Source: Paenibacillus sp. 1001270B_150601_E10 (GTDB taxonomy: Bacteria; Bacillota; Bacilli; Paenibacillales; Paenibacillaceae). From it: 37,293 nucleotides of DNA. Made by a program: the position numbers and the translations under genes. Under the pieces are notes generated by a model. The model made no database searches. It worked only from the letters and a program-made list of their open reading frames with translations, and was not told where the DNA came from. Positions 22,680-32,386 of this stretch are shown here, one piece after another. The DNA lies in NCBI RefSeq assembly GCF_015558675.1, contig NZ_JADMOL010000013.1, positions 1 through 37,293 on the forward strand, given 5' to 3'. How positions within the stretch are numbered: position 1 is the first letter of the stretch; each line of letters begins with the position of its first letter.

Positions 22680-23414
22680 ATGTCTCTATCCATTCATTCG
22701 AACACGATTGAAATCGTCGCGCATCGCGGCTACGCCGCCATCTTCCCCGAGAATACCATGCTTGCCTTCCAGCGCTCGCTTCAGCTCGGCGCTCACAGCA
22801 TTGAGCTTGATGTTCATCATTCCAAGGAAGGCATCCCTGTCGTCATTCACGATGACAAGCTGAACCGCACGACGACAGGCAGTGGATATATTCGGGAGAA
22901 GAGCCTTGCGGAGATTCGGCTTGCCGATGCAGGAGTAAAGTTCAATCCGAGGTTTGCAGGCTGCAGAGTCCCAATCCTTGAGGAAGTATTGGATCTACTG
23001 GCAGGACGCTTTGGTCTGCAATTGGAGTTGAAGGAAGGCATCAACGAACGAGAAGCCAAAGGGCTCCTTCATCTACTCAACATCTACGGCATGATCGACC
23101 ATACCATGATCATCTCCTTTTATAAAAGCAATCTCGAGCTGATCCGCAAGCTCCATCCCGGTATTGAGGTAGGTTTCTTGACGAGCGACATTATTGCGCT
23201 TGAGCCTGTTGCTGCACTGGGGAGAGCATCCGTATGCCTGGATTACCATATCCCGCTCAAATATCCAAAGATCATAAAGGAAGCGGAGGAGCTTGGCATT
23301 GATGTCACGGTATGGACCATTCGTCAGGCGCATACAGCCAAGAAGCTTTATGACCTAGGCATTCGACGCTTCACCAGCGATATTCCGCTTCGCCCTGATC
23401 TCACCGCACTTTGA
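22680..23414 (+). CDS. glycerophosphodiester phosphodiesterase
   Basis: A 244-residue GDPD TIM-barrel protein without signal peptide, so cytoplasmic (UgpQ-like). Catalytic and metal residues are visible: His15-Arg16-Gly17, Glu24-Asn25-Thr26, Glu42 and Asp44 (IELDV), and His57 (VIHDD). It hydrolyses glycerophosphodiesters to glycerol-3-phosphate and an alcohol. The C-terminal WTIRQAHTAKKLYDLGIRR is family typical. The ribosome site AGGAGG is 7 bp before the ATG. Monocistronic, followed by a strong terminator. Confidence 0.93.
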   Translation: MSLSIHSNTIEIVAHRGYAAIFPENTMLAFQRSLQLGAHSIELDVHHSKEGIPVVIHDDKLNRTTTGSGYIREKSLAEIRLADAGVKFNPRFAGCRVPILEEVLDLLAGRFGLQLELKEGINEREAKGLLHLLNIYGMIDHTMIISFYKSNLELIRKLHPGIEVGFLTSDIIALEPVAALGRASVCLDYHIPLKYPKIIKEAEELGIDVTVWTIRQAHTAKKLYDLGIRRFTSDIPLRPDLTAL

Positions 23415-23431
23415 ACGAAGGATAACATGTG

Positions 23432-23498
23432 AAAATCCTCTTGCTCGACCGTTCATCCCGCCACAGCGAATGGAGAACGAGCGCGCAAGAGGATTTTT
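23432..23498 (+). terminator. intrinsic terminator of the GDPD gene
   Basis: AAAATCCTCTTGC (23432-23444) pairs with GCAAGAGGATTTTTT (23484-23498). The interior also pairs (CTCG/CGAG, CCGTTC/GAATGG). The T run works on the plus strand, and the A run gives it partial bidirectionality. Confidence 0.85.
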
Positions 23499-23563
23499 TA
23501 CAGCCCTCAGCGTTATTAGCACCTTTTATATGGATATCGTTACGTAAAATAACCTAGCGTGCT

Positions 23564-24658
23564 TTATAAGCCAGCCAGCACCTGGTACCAGATTCCTCGC
23601 TTGCTGTACAGCGATTCCCGTATATGCTCCCAGCCGCCCATGTCCTCAATGGTGAACAAGCCCTCCGGGGCAGCAATCTGCTCCTTGAGTTCAGCCTTGA
23701 CCTGCTCGTTAACAGGACGGAAGCCTGCTTTTACCCAGATTTCCTGTGCCTCCTGCGATCGCAAAAAGGCCACGAACGCTTCTGCCGCCTCTCTCGTGCC
23801 ATGCTTATCGACATAACGATCGACGACAACGACGGGGTTCTCGATCTGAATCGTATGCTCCGGCACTACAATCTCATAGGGGACGCCTTGCTTGATCCGA
23901 GCCAGCAGCTCATTTTCATACGTTACAATCGCATCTCCAACGCCATACTCGAATGCTGCCATTGAGGCTCTCCCGCTCTTATCCATCGAGATCACCCGGT
24001 CATGGATACCTGATAGCAGCTGCTTCGCATACGCTGGACCATCCACGTTCAACGCTTCCGCCTGCTTCAGCCCCGCCCCATAGATCGCGTTAATATCCCA
24101 CTGCGCTCCGCCTGACGTCTTCGGGTTCGGATAGAGAACGTCGACATTGCTCTTCTTCAGATCTTCCCAATCCTTTATTTGAAGAGGATTGCCCTCTCTT
24201 GTACCAATAACGACGATCGATTCTGTTACCATTCCCGCATAAGGGTCCTGCTTCTGCCAATCCGAGGAGACAAGATCCGCTTCAATAAGCTTATTGACGT
24301 CCCCCTCCATCGCAAATAATGCAACGTCGGCCTCCATCCCGCCGGCAATCGATCTTGCCTGTGTCCCTGAAGCTTCATAGGACTCCTGAATCGTGAGCTT
24401 CTGCCCCGTCTTCTGCTCCCATTCCGCTTGGAACACCGGAATAAGCTCCTGCAAGGCATCCTTTGCGACAGAGTACGCGCCGATCACAAGCGTGGAGGAA
24501 GCATCAGCATCTTTCTCCGACGATGGGGCTGCGGCCAGACTCCCATTTACAGCTTGAGCATCCTCCTTCGTGCATCCTGCAAGGAGCAGCGATGTGAGCA
24601 CGACGAAAGAGATCAGCAGGAAGAACACCCTCTGCTTTCCTTTAAACCACAGATTCAC
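23564..24658 (-). CDS. sulfate ABC transporter, substrate-binding lipoprotein
   Basis: A 364-residue periplasmic-type binding protein of the Sbp/CysP family: Lys/Arg-rich start, hydrophobic segment, lipobox LAGC at residues 26-29 with the lipid-anchored Cys29. The mature region contains LVIGAYSVAKDAL, SYEASGTQARSIAGGMEADV and VLYPNPKTSGGAQW, all conserved in sulfate/thiosulfate binders. GTG 24658 is chosen because GGGGGAGG precedes it; the upstream reading overlaps the cysA end. Last gene of the cysT-cysW-cysA-sbp operon, an unusual place for the binding protein, which usually comes first. Confidence 0.9.
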   Translation of the reverse strand: MNLWFKGKQRVFFLLISFVVLTSLLLAGCTKEDAQAVNGSLAAAPSSEKDADASSTLVIGAYSVAKDALQELIPVFQAEWEQKTGQKLTIQESYEASGTQARSIAGGMEADVALFAMEGDVNKLIEADLVSSDWQKQDPYAGMVTESIVVIGTREGNPLQIKDWEDLKKSNVDVLYPNPKTSGGAQWDINAIYGAGLKQAEALNVDGPAYAKQLLSGIHDRVISMDKSGRASMAAFEYGVGDAIVTYENELLARIKQGVPYEIVVPEHTIQIENPVVVVDRYVDKHGTREAAEAFVAFLRSQEAQEIWVKAGFRPVNEQVKAELKEQIAAPEGLFTIEDMGGWEHIRESLYSKRGIWYQVLAGL

Positions 24659-24675
24659 ACGCCCTCCCCCTTTCA

Positions 24676-25740
24676 TCAAATATGAATCGGCATAGGATCT
24701 TCCTTCAGCGCATTCTCCTGCACCCAATGATCCTGATCGCTAAACATATACGCGCGATGAACGAGGATCTCGACCTGCTCGCCTATCTGAAGCACCTCTC
24801 GCTCAAGCGGACGGTACGTCTTCAACTGGACATCACCGACAGCAACCTCAACCAGCCACTCGCTGCCTCGGAAGTGAAGGGCGGAGACAATTCCTCGCTC
24901 GCATGCAGACTTAAGCGACAGCTCCCCAAACTTTCCGACCTCAATATATTCAGGACGGATGAGCGCTTTGCTTTCCGGCCATGCGGCAGCAGACTCAAAT
25001 CCTTTCAGCGATGCCACATCATTCAAGATCGTCGACTCCCCGATGAATTCCGCAACAAACGGCGTCTCCGGCGTCTTGTAAATATCCCATGGCGTGCCCT
25101 TCTGCTCTAGCTGGCCCTGCTGAATGATCATGATCTCATCTGCGACCTCAATCGCCTCGTCCTGATCATGGGTGACGAAGATCGAGGTAATGCCCACTCG
25201 TTCAATCAAGGACTTCAGCCATGTCCGAAGCTCTTTCCTGATCTTCGCATCTATCGCTGCAAACGGCTCATCCAAGAGCAAGAGCTGAGGCTCAGGAGCC
25301 AACGCTCTTGCAAAAGCAACACGCTGCCGCTGTCCGCCTGACAGCTGGTGCGGATAGCGCTTCTCCGTGCCTGAGAGTCCGGTCAGTTCTAACAGCTCCA
25401 TCACTCTTTCGCGAATGCGTTCCTTCGGCCACTTTTTAATCGTAAGTCCAAAGGCCACATTATCAAATACCGTCATATGCTTGAACAGTGCATAATGCTG
25501 GAACACAAAGCCGATGCCCCGTTCCTGTGGAGGAACATTGTTCATTACTCGATCATGAAACACGATCTCCCCGCTGTCCGGACGCTCTAGCCCTGCAAGC
25601 ATGCGAAGCACCGAGGTCTTCCCGCCGCCGCTTGGACCAAGCAGGCCTATGAGCTGGCCTGATTCGATTGTGAAGTTCATTTGACGCACCGCATGATAAT
25701 CACCAAACCATTTATTGAGATCCCGAACTTCAATGTGCAT
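24676..25740 (-). CDS. cysA: sulfate/thiosulfate ABC transporter ATPase
   Basis: A 354-residue ABC ATPase. Walker A GPSGGGKT is at residues 35-42, the Q-loop at Gln81, signature LSGGQRQR at 133-140, Walker B LLLLDEP at 153-159, and the switch His in FVTHDQDEA. The C-terminal TOBE-like part (RPEYIEVGKFGEL onward) is the sulfate-type regulatory domain. It powers the CysT-CysW channel. MHIEVRDLNKWFG from 25740 is chosen (GGAG 9 bp upstream); an ATG two codons earlier (25746) is possible. It overlaps the end of cysW by about 10 bp. Confidence 0.94.
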   Translation of the reverse strand: MHIEVRDLNKWFGDYHAVRQMNFTIESGQLIGLLGPSGGGKTSVLRMLAGLERPDSGEIVFHDRVMNNVPPQERGIGFVFQHYALFKHMTVFDNVAFGLTIKKWPKERIRERVMELLELTGLSGTEKRYPHQLSGGQRQRVAFARALAPEPQLLLLDEPFAAIDAKIRKELRTWLKSLIERVGITSIFVTHDQDEAIEVADEIMIIQQGQLEQKGTPWDIYKTPETPFVAEFIGESTILNDVASLKGFESAAAWPESKALIRPEYIEVGKFGELSLKSACERGIVSALHFRGSEWLVEVAVGDVQLKTYRPLEREVLQIGEQVEILVHRAYMFSDQDHWVQENALKEDPMPIHI

Positions 25741-26557
25741 CTCCATGTACTCCTTTTCGTTTTTTGGCCCATTCCATAAATAACAAGAGGGCGATCGAGC
25801 CGGCAGCAAGCACCAGTGCCAAGCTGTTTGCTGAAGCAATATTGAAATTATCCACATCCTGATACACCAGCGTCGTCATCGTCTGCGTCTTGTTCATGAT
25901 GTTGCCGGATACGACGAGCACGGCGCCGAATTCGCCAAGGGATCGAGCCACCGTCAGGACAACGCCATATAGGACGCCCCAGCGTATCGATGGCCATGTC
26001 ACTTTCCAGAATGTCGTCCAATGATAGGCGCCAAGCATAGAGGCGGCCTCCTCCTGCTGTGTGCCAATCTCCTGAAGCACGGGAACGACCTCTCTCACCA
26101 TAAGTGGAAACGTCACGAACAGCGTCGCCAGCACCATGCCCGGGAAGGCATACACGATCGGAATGCCGGCCTGCGCAAGCAACGTGCCGATTACCGTATT
26201 CGGCCCAAGCATGAGCACGATCATAAAGCCGCCAATAACAGGCGACACAGCATAAGGCAGATCAATAATGCTGTTCAGCCATTGACGCAATCCGCGTCCA
26301 AGCCAGCTCCCTCTTACAATCGTCATCGCCATAAAGATGCCGAAGATCGTATTCAAGCATGTCACGACCACAACGACAGCTAAAGTCATCTTCATCGCGT
26401 GCAGCGCTTCAGGACGGACTAACGAGGCCACGACAGAGGATAATCCATGCTCCATCGCACTGATGACGACCTGCATTAACGGAATGATGAGCAAGAGAAG
26501 AAAGACGGAATAGGTGATGCCAATCAGAATTCGACTTGTGCCGGAGCGTGTGCTCAT
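25730..26557 (-). CDS. cysW: sulfate ABC transporter permease CysW
   Basis: A 275-residue inner-membrane permease with about six hydrophobic helices. The cytoplasmic EAA loop has the sequence QEEAASMLGAYHWTTFWKV. It forms the channel with CysT. The ATG overlaps the cysT stop in ATGA, and the 3' end overlaps cysA, giving translational coupling throughout the operon. Confidence 0.92.
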   Translation of the reverse strand: MSTRSGTSRILIGITYSVFLLLLIIPLMQVVISAMEHGLSSVVASLVRPEALHAMKMTLAVVVVVTCLNTIFGIFMAMTIVRGSWLGRGLRQWLNSIIDLPYAVSPVIGGFMIVLMLGPNTVIGTLLAQAGIPIVYAFPGMVLATLFVTFPLMVREVVPVLQEIGTQQEEAASMLGAYHWTTFWKVTWPSIRWGVLYGVVLTVARSLGEFGAVLVVSGNIMNKTQTMTTLVYQDVDNFNIASANSLALVLAAGSIALLLFMEWAKKRKGVHGDAH

Positions 26558-27369
26558 CGCTTCTCCCCCCTCGACTGCAGCATGTTAACCACCCATAGCA
26601 CGATAAAGGATAGGGTCAGCAGCATCACAGATACAGCGGCTGCTCCCTGTGGATTGTCACTTTCTATCTCTCCGAAGATAAAGACCGAGGCGATCAGGGT
26701 TTTGCCGGGAATATTGCCTGCCACAAGCACGACAGCGCCGAATTCTGCCAGAGCCCGTGAGAATGCCAGCATGCCTCCGCTGATCATGCCGGGTCTCATC
26801 TGTGGAAGCAGCACCTTGAAAAAGGTATGAAGCTTCGAAGCCCCAAGCGTATGAGCCGCTTCCTCTTGCGTGCGATCCGCTTCCTCCAGCAGCGGCTGTA
26901 CTGCGCGAATGACGAATGGAAAGGTGACGAATACCATCGCGATCACGATTGCAGGCTCAGCAAAGACAATCCGCATTCCAGCTGCATGAGCAAGACCCCC
27001 GATCCAGCTGTTTGGACCAAGAAGAAGAAGAATCATCAAGCCCCCTACGGCTGTAGGGAGAGCGAAAGGAAGATCGACCAAGCTGTTTAAGAAAGTGCGT
27101 CCGGGAAAGCGATAGCGATGCAGCACCCAAGCACAGATCGTACCGATGATGACATTAAGAATTGTAGCCAGAAGGGATAAGCGAAAGGTAAGCCAAATGG
27201 ATTTCCAAGCCAGAGGTTCAAAGATGCTTTGAATGAAGACGGGTACTCCTCCAGAGAAGGATTGAACATAAATGCCTGCAATGGGCAAAATAATCAGCAG
27301 CAACGTATATAAGATCAGGGTTGTGCGGAACCCCCACATGACATCTCTTCGTTGAAGCAGTGAATTCAT
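26554..27369 (-). CDS. cysT: sulfate ABC transporter permease CysT
   Basis: A 271-residue permease with six predicted helices and the EAA loop QEEAAHTLGASKLHTFFKVL. The N-terminal LILYTLLLIILPIAGIYVQS is typical of CysT/CysU. First gene of the operon; GGAGGAAGG precedes the ATG. Upstream (27370-27480) no S-box or other recognisable riboswitch is seen, so sulfur control, if any, would be by a protein repressor. Confidence 0.92.
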   Translation of the reverse strand: MNSLLQRRDVMWGFRTTLILYTLLLIILPIAGIYVQSFSGGVPVFIQSIFEPLAWKSIWLTFRLSLLATILNVIIGTICAWVLHRYRFPGRTFLNSLVDLPFALPTAVGGLMILLLLGPNSWIGGLAHAAGMRIVFAEPAIVIAMVFVTFPFVIRAVQPLLEEADRTQEEAAHTLGASKLHTFFKVLLPQMRPGMISGGMLAFSRALAEFGAVVLVAGNIPGKTLIASVFIFGEIESDNPQGAAAVSVMLLTLSFIVLWVVNMLQSRGEKR

Positions 27370-27759
27370 AGCCTTCCTCCATCTCCATACGGTTCCAAGC
27401 GTCGTGAGGTTAGTTTCATAATTCCTAGCTGTTTACTTGGTCTTTGTTTTACAATACTTTACCAAAAATTGTCGCTTGTCGTCAATACTTAATTATTCCT
27501 TATGCAACGTATTCGGAATGCTTATAATTGGTTAATCGCGGAGTGCGCAGAAGGGGTGGTTTTTGTTCAACAGGCAAAAGAAAAAAGCATCTATGCACGA
27601 ACAATCGAATGTACGTACACACATGCCTATTAAGATATCGTTCATAACTGCTCCTATTGTTGCTGTAATGGAAACCTGTATCAGTTAACAGAAGATTTGG
27701 CTATCGTTAGATCGAATGATATGTGTGTTGCCTTGCTAAGTCAGGATAAGCATGTTTGA

Positions 27760-28041
27760 TTTGATAAAAATATACAGCAGTTGTTTGGTCCGGAAGGCAA
27801 ACCGATGTTCATGAAGGTAGCTCAAATTAGCCCTGTACAACCTCTTCAACACGACATCTCATTATCGATACAACGCATCAAAGGGCTAAAATGTGAAGAT
27901 GCACGAATCCCTTTATTTTATACAACCTAGGAATGTGATCTACCGCATTGCTATGGTCAAGGCTGTTACGTGATTATAAATCATAAGCAATCTCTTTCTG
28001 GTTCGATACTAGACGTGCATATCTGGCATAATGGCTCCTGA
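27760..28041 (+). pseudogene. decayed coding remnant, unidentified
   Basis: One frame reads DKNIQQLFGPEGKPMFMKVA onward through SIQRIKGLKCEDARIPLFYT, meets TAG at 27928, and continues ECDLPHCYGQGCYVIINHK to TGA at 28041. Upstream (about 27600-27760) other frames hold short plausible pieces (MPIKISFITAPIVAVMETC), suggesting a longer gene broken several times. The family is not recognised. It is the only content of the 745-bp gap between cysT and the TetR gene. Confidence 0.45.
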
Positions 28042-28114
28042 TGAGTCTGTCAGCATATGTGAGTGGCAGGAGAGGGTCTTCGGATAATTAATCCTGTTGA
28101 TCCCTTGATTACGG

Positions 28115-28720
28115 CTACGCCGTTTGAATGGCATCCTCCATCGCTTTGCGGCAAAGGAATCTCACATGTGAGGACGCCGCTGGCTTCACTTCCTCGAAGG
28201 ATACTTGATCTTGAATGTAGTAGGAGATGAATCCATGCATCGCTAAAAACATGCTGCGTGGAATATTCTGACGCTCTTGATCCGACAATGCCTTCACCCC
28301 TAGCGATTGCCTGACAATGCTTGAGAACATCTCTAAGCAGCGGCTTTGTTCAGAGCGCGCATAAGCAAGCAGTTCTTCATCTCGTGTCATAAACATGATC
28401 TCATAATGATGCGGATGATTAAGTCCAAAGGCAATGAATTCAAGCATAACAAGCTCAAGCTTGGCTATCCCCTCGCTTGGAGCATGATTGATAATGCGTT
28501 CGAACAAGCGGCCGAGACGCTTGAAATCTTCCTGCACAAGGGCATAGAAGAGCTCGGCCTTGTCCTTGAAATGATAATATAACGAACCATGGCTGTAACC
28601 TAAATGCTGTCCAATGCTGCGCATCGATATTGCTCGATAGCCCTTTGTAACGAATAAATGCCTGGCAACCTCTAATATTCGCTCACGCGACAACTCTTGT
28701 TCTACCGCTTTTCTTGGCAT
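28115..28720 (-). CDS. TetR/AcrR-family transcriptional regulator
   Basis: A 201-residue repressor with an N-terminal helix-turn-helix: RILEVARHLFVTKGYRAISM then RSIGQHLGYSHGSLYYHFKDK (residues about 14-54), which is textbook TetR. The C-terminal ligand and dimer domain is unspecific. It starts 15 bp after the yigZ stop and is probably cotranscribed with it. Its target is unknown; there is no divergent exporter beside it. Confidence 0.9.
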   Translation of the reverse strand: MPRKAVEQELSRERILEVARHLFVTKGYRAISMRSIGQHLGYSHGSLYYHFKDKAELFYALVQEDFKRLGRLFERIINHAPSEGIAKLELVMLEFIAFGLNHPHHYEIMFMTRDEELLAYARSEQSRCLEMFSSIVRQSLGVKALSDQERQNIPRSMFLAMHGFISYYIQDQVSFEEVKPAASSHVRFLCRKAMEDAIQTA

Positions 28721-28734
28721 GGCGCTCGCTCTCC

Positions 28735-29370
28735 TTATTCCCCATCAATGTAATAAGCAGGTTCTCCCTTCTCAATAACCGCCTGACCTTGCGTCAGATC
28801 GGTCATCCACTCTATGAATGAGTCGCTTTCACTGCGAATTGGCAAACAGGTTAACGTCACCTTATCCGTATAAAAGGTCTCACCCATTCTCATCTCTCTG
28901 TTTCTAAGCTCATTCTCGACTTTACCAAGCCACGTATAATCAACCTCGACCAACACTTCCTGATGCAGCACCTTTTCGATCGCTTCCGCACCTTCAATTG
29001 CAGCCACCGCGCCATCGGTATAAGCCCGAATCAGTCCACCCGCTCCAAGCAATATGCCGCCAAAGTAACGGGTTACCACAATTGCCGTATCCTTAAGCCC
29101 TTGGTGCTTTATGACCTCAAGAATCGGCTTTCCGGCTGTTCCACTTGGCTCCCCGTCATCTGAAGCCTTCTGGATCTCGTCGCGCTCGCCAATCACATAA
29201 GCAGAGCAGTTATGCGTCGCATTCCAGTGCTTCTTCTTCATCTCTTCGATAAAAGCAATCGCCTCTTCCTCCGAGTGGACGGGCTTGGCATAGCCTATAA
29301 AGCGGGATTTTTTGATTACGATCTCTTTATATCCGAAATCACGGACGGTTTTGTAGCGCTCCAACAACAT
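28735..29370 (-). CDS. YigZ/YvyE (IMPACT) family protein
   Basis: A 211-residue UPF0029/IMPACT-family protein. The core contains SRFIGYAKPV, HNCSAYVIGE, ASDDGEPSGTAGKPIL (the conserved GEPxGTAGxPIL block) and VTRYFGGILLGAGGL. Members bind ribosomes or nucleic acid in some organisms; the biochemical role is unsettled. GGAAGGTG precedes the ATG. Length is as usual for the family. Upstream gene of the TetR pair. Confidence 0.93.
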   Translation of the reverse strand: MLLERYKTVRDFGYKEIVIKKSRFIGYAKPVHSEEEAIAFIEEMKKKHWNATHNCSAYVIGERDEIQKASDDGEPSGTAGKPILEVIKHQGLKDTAIVVTRYFGGILLGAGGLIRAYTDGAVAAIEGAEAIEKVLHQEVLVEVDYTWLGKVENELRNREMRMGETFYTDKVTLTCLPIRSESDSFIEWMTDLTQGQAVIEKGEPAYYIDGE

Positions 29371-29513
29371 GTATCACCTTCCATGAGTGCCAAGAAAGCA
29401 GTTCCCGCGTCAATCACGGTGAACTGCTTCCTCCGGCAGCCAGTCATTCTAAGCTGTATATGCTTACGCCGATATAGCGTTGGCTAATCTTGATATAGGT
29501 CTTGCATTCTGTC

Positions 29514-30869
29514 TTATTGCTCTAGACGCTTCTCAAGCTGAGCCTTTTCTTCCTCATAGCCAGGTTTGCCGAGAAGAGCAAACATATTTTTCTTATATGC
29601 TTCAACACCCGGTTGGTCGAAAGGATTAACGCCCAGCAGATAGCCGCTGATGCCGCATGCTTTCTCGAAGAATGTTACCAAATACCCGAAGGAATAAGGC
29701 GTCATGTCTGGAATCGTTACGATCAAGTTAGGAACCTGCCCGTCTGTATGAGCAAGCATCGTGCCTTGGAATGCCTTCTTGTTCACAAAGTCCATTGTCT
29801 TGCCAGCCAGGAAGTTCAGGCCGTCCAAGTCTGCTGGATCCTCTTCGATGGTGATCTGTTCCTTCACTTCTTCCACTTGGATAACCGTTTCGAACAGATT
29901 GCGGGAGCCTTCTTGAATGAATTGTCCCATGGAGTGAAGGTCAGTAGAGAAGTCTACGGATGCAGGGTAGATTCCCTTGTAATCCTTACCTTCGCTCTCG
30001 CCGTACAATTGCTTCCACCATTCCGATACATAGTGGAGGGACGGCTCATAGTTCACCAGAATCTCAATCGCTTTGCCTTTGCGGTACAAAGCATTGCGCA
30101 CTGCTGCGTACTGGTAGCTCAAGTTCTCTGCCACATTCGGATTGTTGTATTCCTTAGCAGCATCCTGAGCACCCTTCATCATATCGTCGATATCGATGCC
30201 CGCAACTGCGATTGGAAGCAAGCCTACCGCTGTTAATACGGAGTAGCGGCCGCCTACATCATCTGGAATGACGAAAGTCTCGTAGCCTTCTTCAGTAGAA
30301 AGCTTCTTCAATGCGCCCTTCTCGCGGTCTGTGGTAGCAAAGATACGGTTCTTTGCTTCTTCCTTGCCGTATTTCTTCTCAAGCGCATCCTTGAAGATAC
30401 GGAATGCGATTGCAGGCTCTGTTGTAGTACCTGACTTCGAAATCACGTTAATCGAGAAGTCCTTGCCTTCGATCAATTGAAGCAAGTGAGATACATATGT
30501 AGAGCTGATGTTGTTGCCGGCGAAGTAGATCTCAGGCGTATTGCGCTTGTCCTTCGGCAGCATATTGTAGAAGGAATGGCCAAGCATTTCGATTGCAGCA
30601 CGCGCTCCAAGGTAGGAACCACCGATACCGATGACAATCAATACCTCAGAATTGTCTTGAATGCGCTTCGCAGCACTCTTAATGCGAGCAAATTCTTCTT
30701 TATCATAATCAAAAGGCAGGTCGATCCAACCCAAGAAGTCTGAACCTACACCTGTCTTGTTATGCAATTGATCGTGGGCAAGACGAATCGGTTCTGCCAA
30801 ATAATCAATTTCATGTTGTCCGATGAATGCCAATGCTTTACTGTAGTCAAATTTTATATTTTTCGACAT
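29514..30869 (-). CDS. pgi: glucose-6-phosphate isomerase
   Basis: A 451-residue isomerase of the short Bacillales type, interconverting glucose-6-phosphate and fructose-6-phosphate in glycolysis. The first SIS domain has [10 protein letters not shown] at residues 81-90, then [12 protein letters not shown] (sugar-phosphate site) and [16 protein letters not shown]. The PGI signature region is near IQVEEV and [16 protein letters not shown] precedes the ATG. Monocistronic with a roughly 285-bp AT-rich upstream region shared with the divergent dehydrogenase gene. Confidence 0.97.
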   Translation of the reverse strand: MSKNIKFDYSKALAFIGQHEIDYLAEPIRLAHDQLHNKTGVGSDFLGWIDLPFDYDKEEFARIKSAAKRIQDNSEVLIVIGIGGSYLGARAAIEMLGHSFYNMLPKDKRNTPEIYFAGNNISSTYVSHLLQLIEGKDFSINVISKSGTTTEPAIAFRIFKDALEKKYGKEEAKNRIFATTDREKGALKKLSTEEGYETFVIPDDVGGRYSVLTAVGLLPIAVAGIDIDDMMKGAQDAAKEYNNPNVAENLSYQYAAVRNALYRKGKAIEILVNYEPSLHYVSEWWKQLYGESEGKDYKGIYPASVDFSTDLHSMGQFIQEGSRNLFETVIQVEEVKEQITIEEDPADLDGLNFLAGKTMDFVNKKAFQGTMLAHTDGQVPNLIVTIPDMTPYSFGYLVTFFEKACGISGYLLGVNPFDQPGVEAYKKNMFALLGKPGYEEEKAQLEKRLEQ

Positions 30870-31155
30870 TGTACACCCTCCTCAGTATGTTTACTTTTCC
30901 ACTTTAACCCATGAAAATCTTATTTCTTAGAATAATGGATTTCTCATGGAAACACAAGGGAACAAAATCCCTAGACCTTTATTATACCATAAAAGTTATT
31001 TATCAATTTTCAACAATTCATGTATGAATGCGCTGTCATTCCGGAATCAGGATTCATTTGTGCTAAAATAGAAGGAAGTGATCCCTTTCGAAGTATACCA
31101 GTGGTAAAAAATGCATGTGTTAAACGAAAATTATACCGTTGAGGTGACAGCCATC

Positions 31156-32064
31156 ATGACAAAAGTAGCAGTATTAGGACTAGGCACCATGGGCGCTCCA
31201 ATGGCCCTCAATTTGTTGCAAAAAGGCTTCGAGGTCATCGTGTACAACCGTACCGCCTCCAAAGCTGATCCACTTCGCGAGGCAGGCGCCGTCGTTGCCG
31301 AGAATCCGCGTGAAGCAGCCGCGCAGGCAGATGTCATCATCACAATGGTCAGCAATGATGCTTCTATTCAGAAAGTCTACTATGGTGACAACGGCGTGCT
31401 GGCCGGTGTTCGTCCAGGCTCCATCATCATTGACAGCAGCACGATCTCACCATCGCTGTCAATAGCACTCTACGGCGAATGCCAAGCGAAGCAAGCACAA
31501 TTCCTTGATGCCCCGGTTACTGGAAGCAAGCCTGCTGCAGAAGCTGGAACCCTGCTCTTTATGGTAGGCGGTGAAGAAGCGACTCTTCAACAAGCCATGC
31601 CTGTACTAGAAGCGATGGGCACGCGAATCGTTTATATGGGTCCTTCCGGCAGCGGCTCCATTACAAAGCTTGCGCACAATACCATTGTAGGCATCAACAA
31701 CGTTGCTTTGGCTGAAGGCTTCTCGATTGTATCCAAGGCAGGCGTTAATCCAACAGCTTTCCTAGAGGTTGTTCAAAACGGAAGTGCCGGCAGCAAGGCT
31801 GCTGAGCTGAAAGGCCAAAAGATCATCAACGGCAACTTCGACAACCAGTTCTCGCTCGCGCTGATGCTGAAGGACTTGAAGCTCGCTTCCGTGCTGACTG
31901 ATCAATTGCAATCTCCTACGCCTATGCTGGAGCTTGCGAAGAGCATGTTCCAGATGGGACAAACAGCGGGTTACGGTGACGAGGACCTATGCTCCGTCGT
32001 GAAGATCTATGAACAATGGATCGGCCATGCCATTAATGCAGAACATAAGAACGAAGAGAAATAA
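31156..32064 (+). CDS. NAD(P)-dependent 3-hydroxyisobutyrate-type dehydrogenase
   Basis: A 302-residue beta-hydroxyacid dehydrogenase of the HIBADH/tartronate semialdehyde reductase/GLYR group. The Rossmann motif GLGTMG is at residues 8-13, substrate motif DAPVTGSKPAA at 118-128, catalytic Lys171 in ITKLAHN with Asn175. The acidic residue normally after strand 2 is replaced by Asn31-Arg32 (VYNRT), which suits NADPH more than NADH. ATG 31156 follows GAGGTG at 9 bp; the reading from 31111 lacks a site. The natural substrate is undecided. Confidence 0.88.
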   Translation: MTKVAVLGLGTMGAPMALNLLQKGFEVIVYNRTASKADPLREAGAVVAENPREAAAQADVIITMVSNDASIQKVYYGDNGVLAGVRPGSIIIDSSTISPSLSIALYGECQAKQAQFLDAPVTGSKPAAEAGTLLFMVGGEEATLQQAMPVLEAMGTRIVYMGPSGSGSITKLAHNTIVGINNVALAEGFSIVSKAGVNPTAFLEVVQNGSAGSKAAELKGQKIINGNFDNQFSLALMLKDLKLASVLTDQLQSPTPMLELAKSMFQMGQTAGYGDEDLCSVVKIYEQWIGHAINAEHKNEEK

Positions 32065-32128
32065 GCATAGAAATAACTCTTTGTGAAAATAGAGCCCAAC
32101 CAACTGATCGGAACTTCGAACCTATAAA

Positions 32129-32175
32129 GCCCATTGGCTCTAGGCGATATGCCTATTGCGAGTGGGCCTTTTTAT
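32129..32175 (+). terminator. terminator after the dehydrogenase gene
   Basis: GCCCATT (32129-32135) pairs with AGTGGGC (32161-32167), followed by TTTTTATT. An inner GGC/GCC stem extends it. Confidence 0.7.
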
Positions 32176-32324
32176 TACAGTCTCTTACAACCCTTGCCTA
32201 CCTGACTTCTTCATTCTCGTTAGGCTCCGCATGCAGAACGAAACTAGCTTACGATTCTTCATAAAAGGAATCACCTTCACAGGCCACCATCCACCTGCAG
32301 CCCACCTAAACGACACGAACATAC

Positions 32325-32359
32325 AAAAAACAGCCCCTGCATAAGAGCAGAGGCTGTTT
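32325..32359 (-). terminator. terminator of tkt
   Basis: On the minus strand AAACAGCC...GGCTGTTTTTT, with an inner CTGC/GCAG stem, 28 bp beyond the tkt stop. Confidence 0.85.
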
Positions 32360-32386
32360 GATCTTATCATTAACGCTTAACACTTC

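Noticed and set aside
27370-27500. S-box or other sulfur riboswitch before cysT
   Set aside because: No matching consensus stems were found, and the leader is short and AT-rich.
27370-28114. Intact gene between cysT and the TetR gene
   Set aside because: All frames contain several stops; only broken fragments remain.
29613-30236. 207-residue plus-strand reading frame
   Set aside because: Antisense to pgi; shadow of a well-conserved gene.
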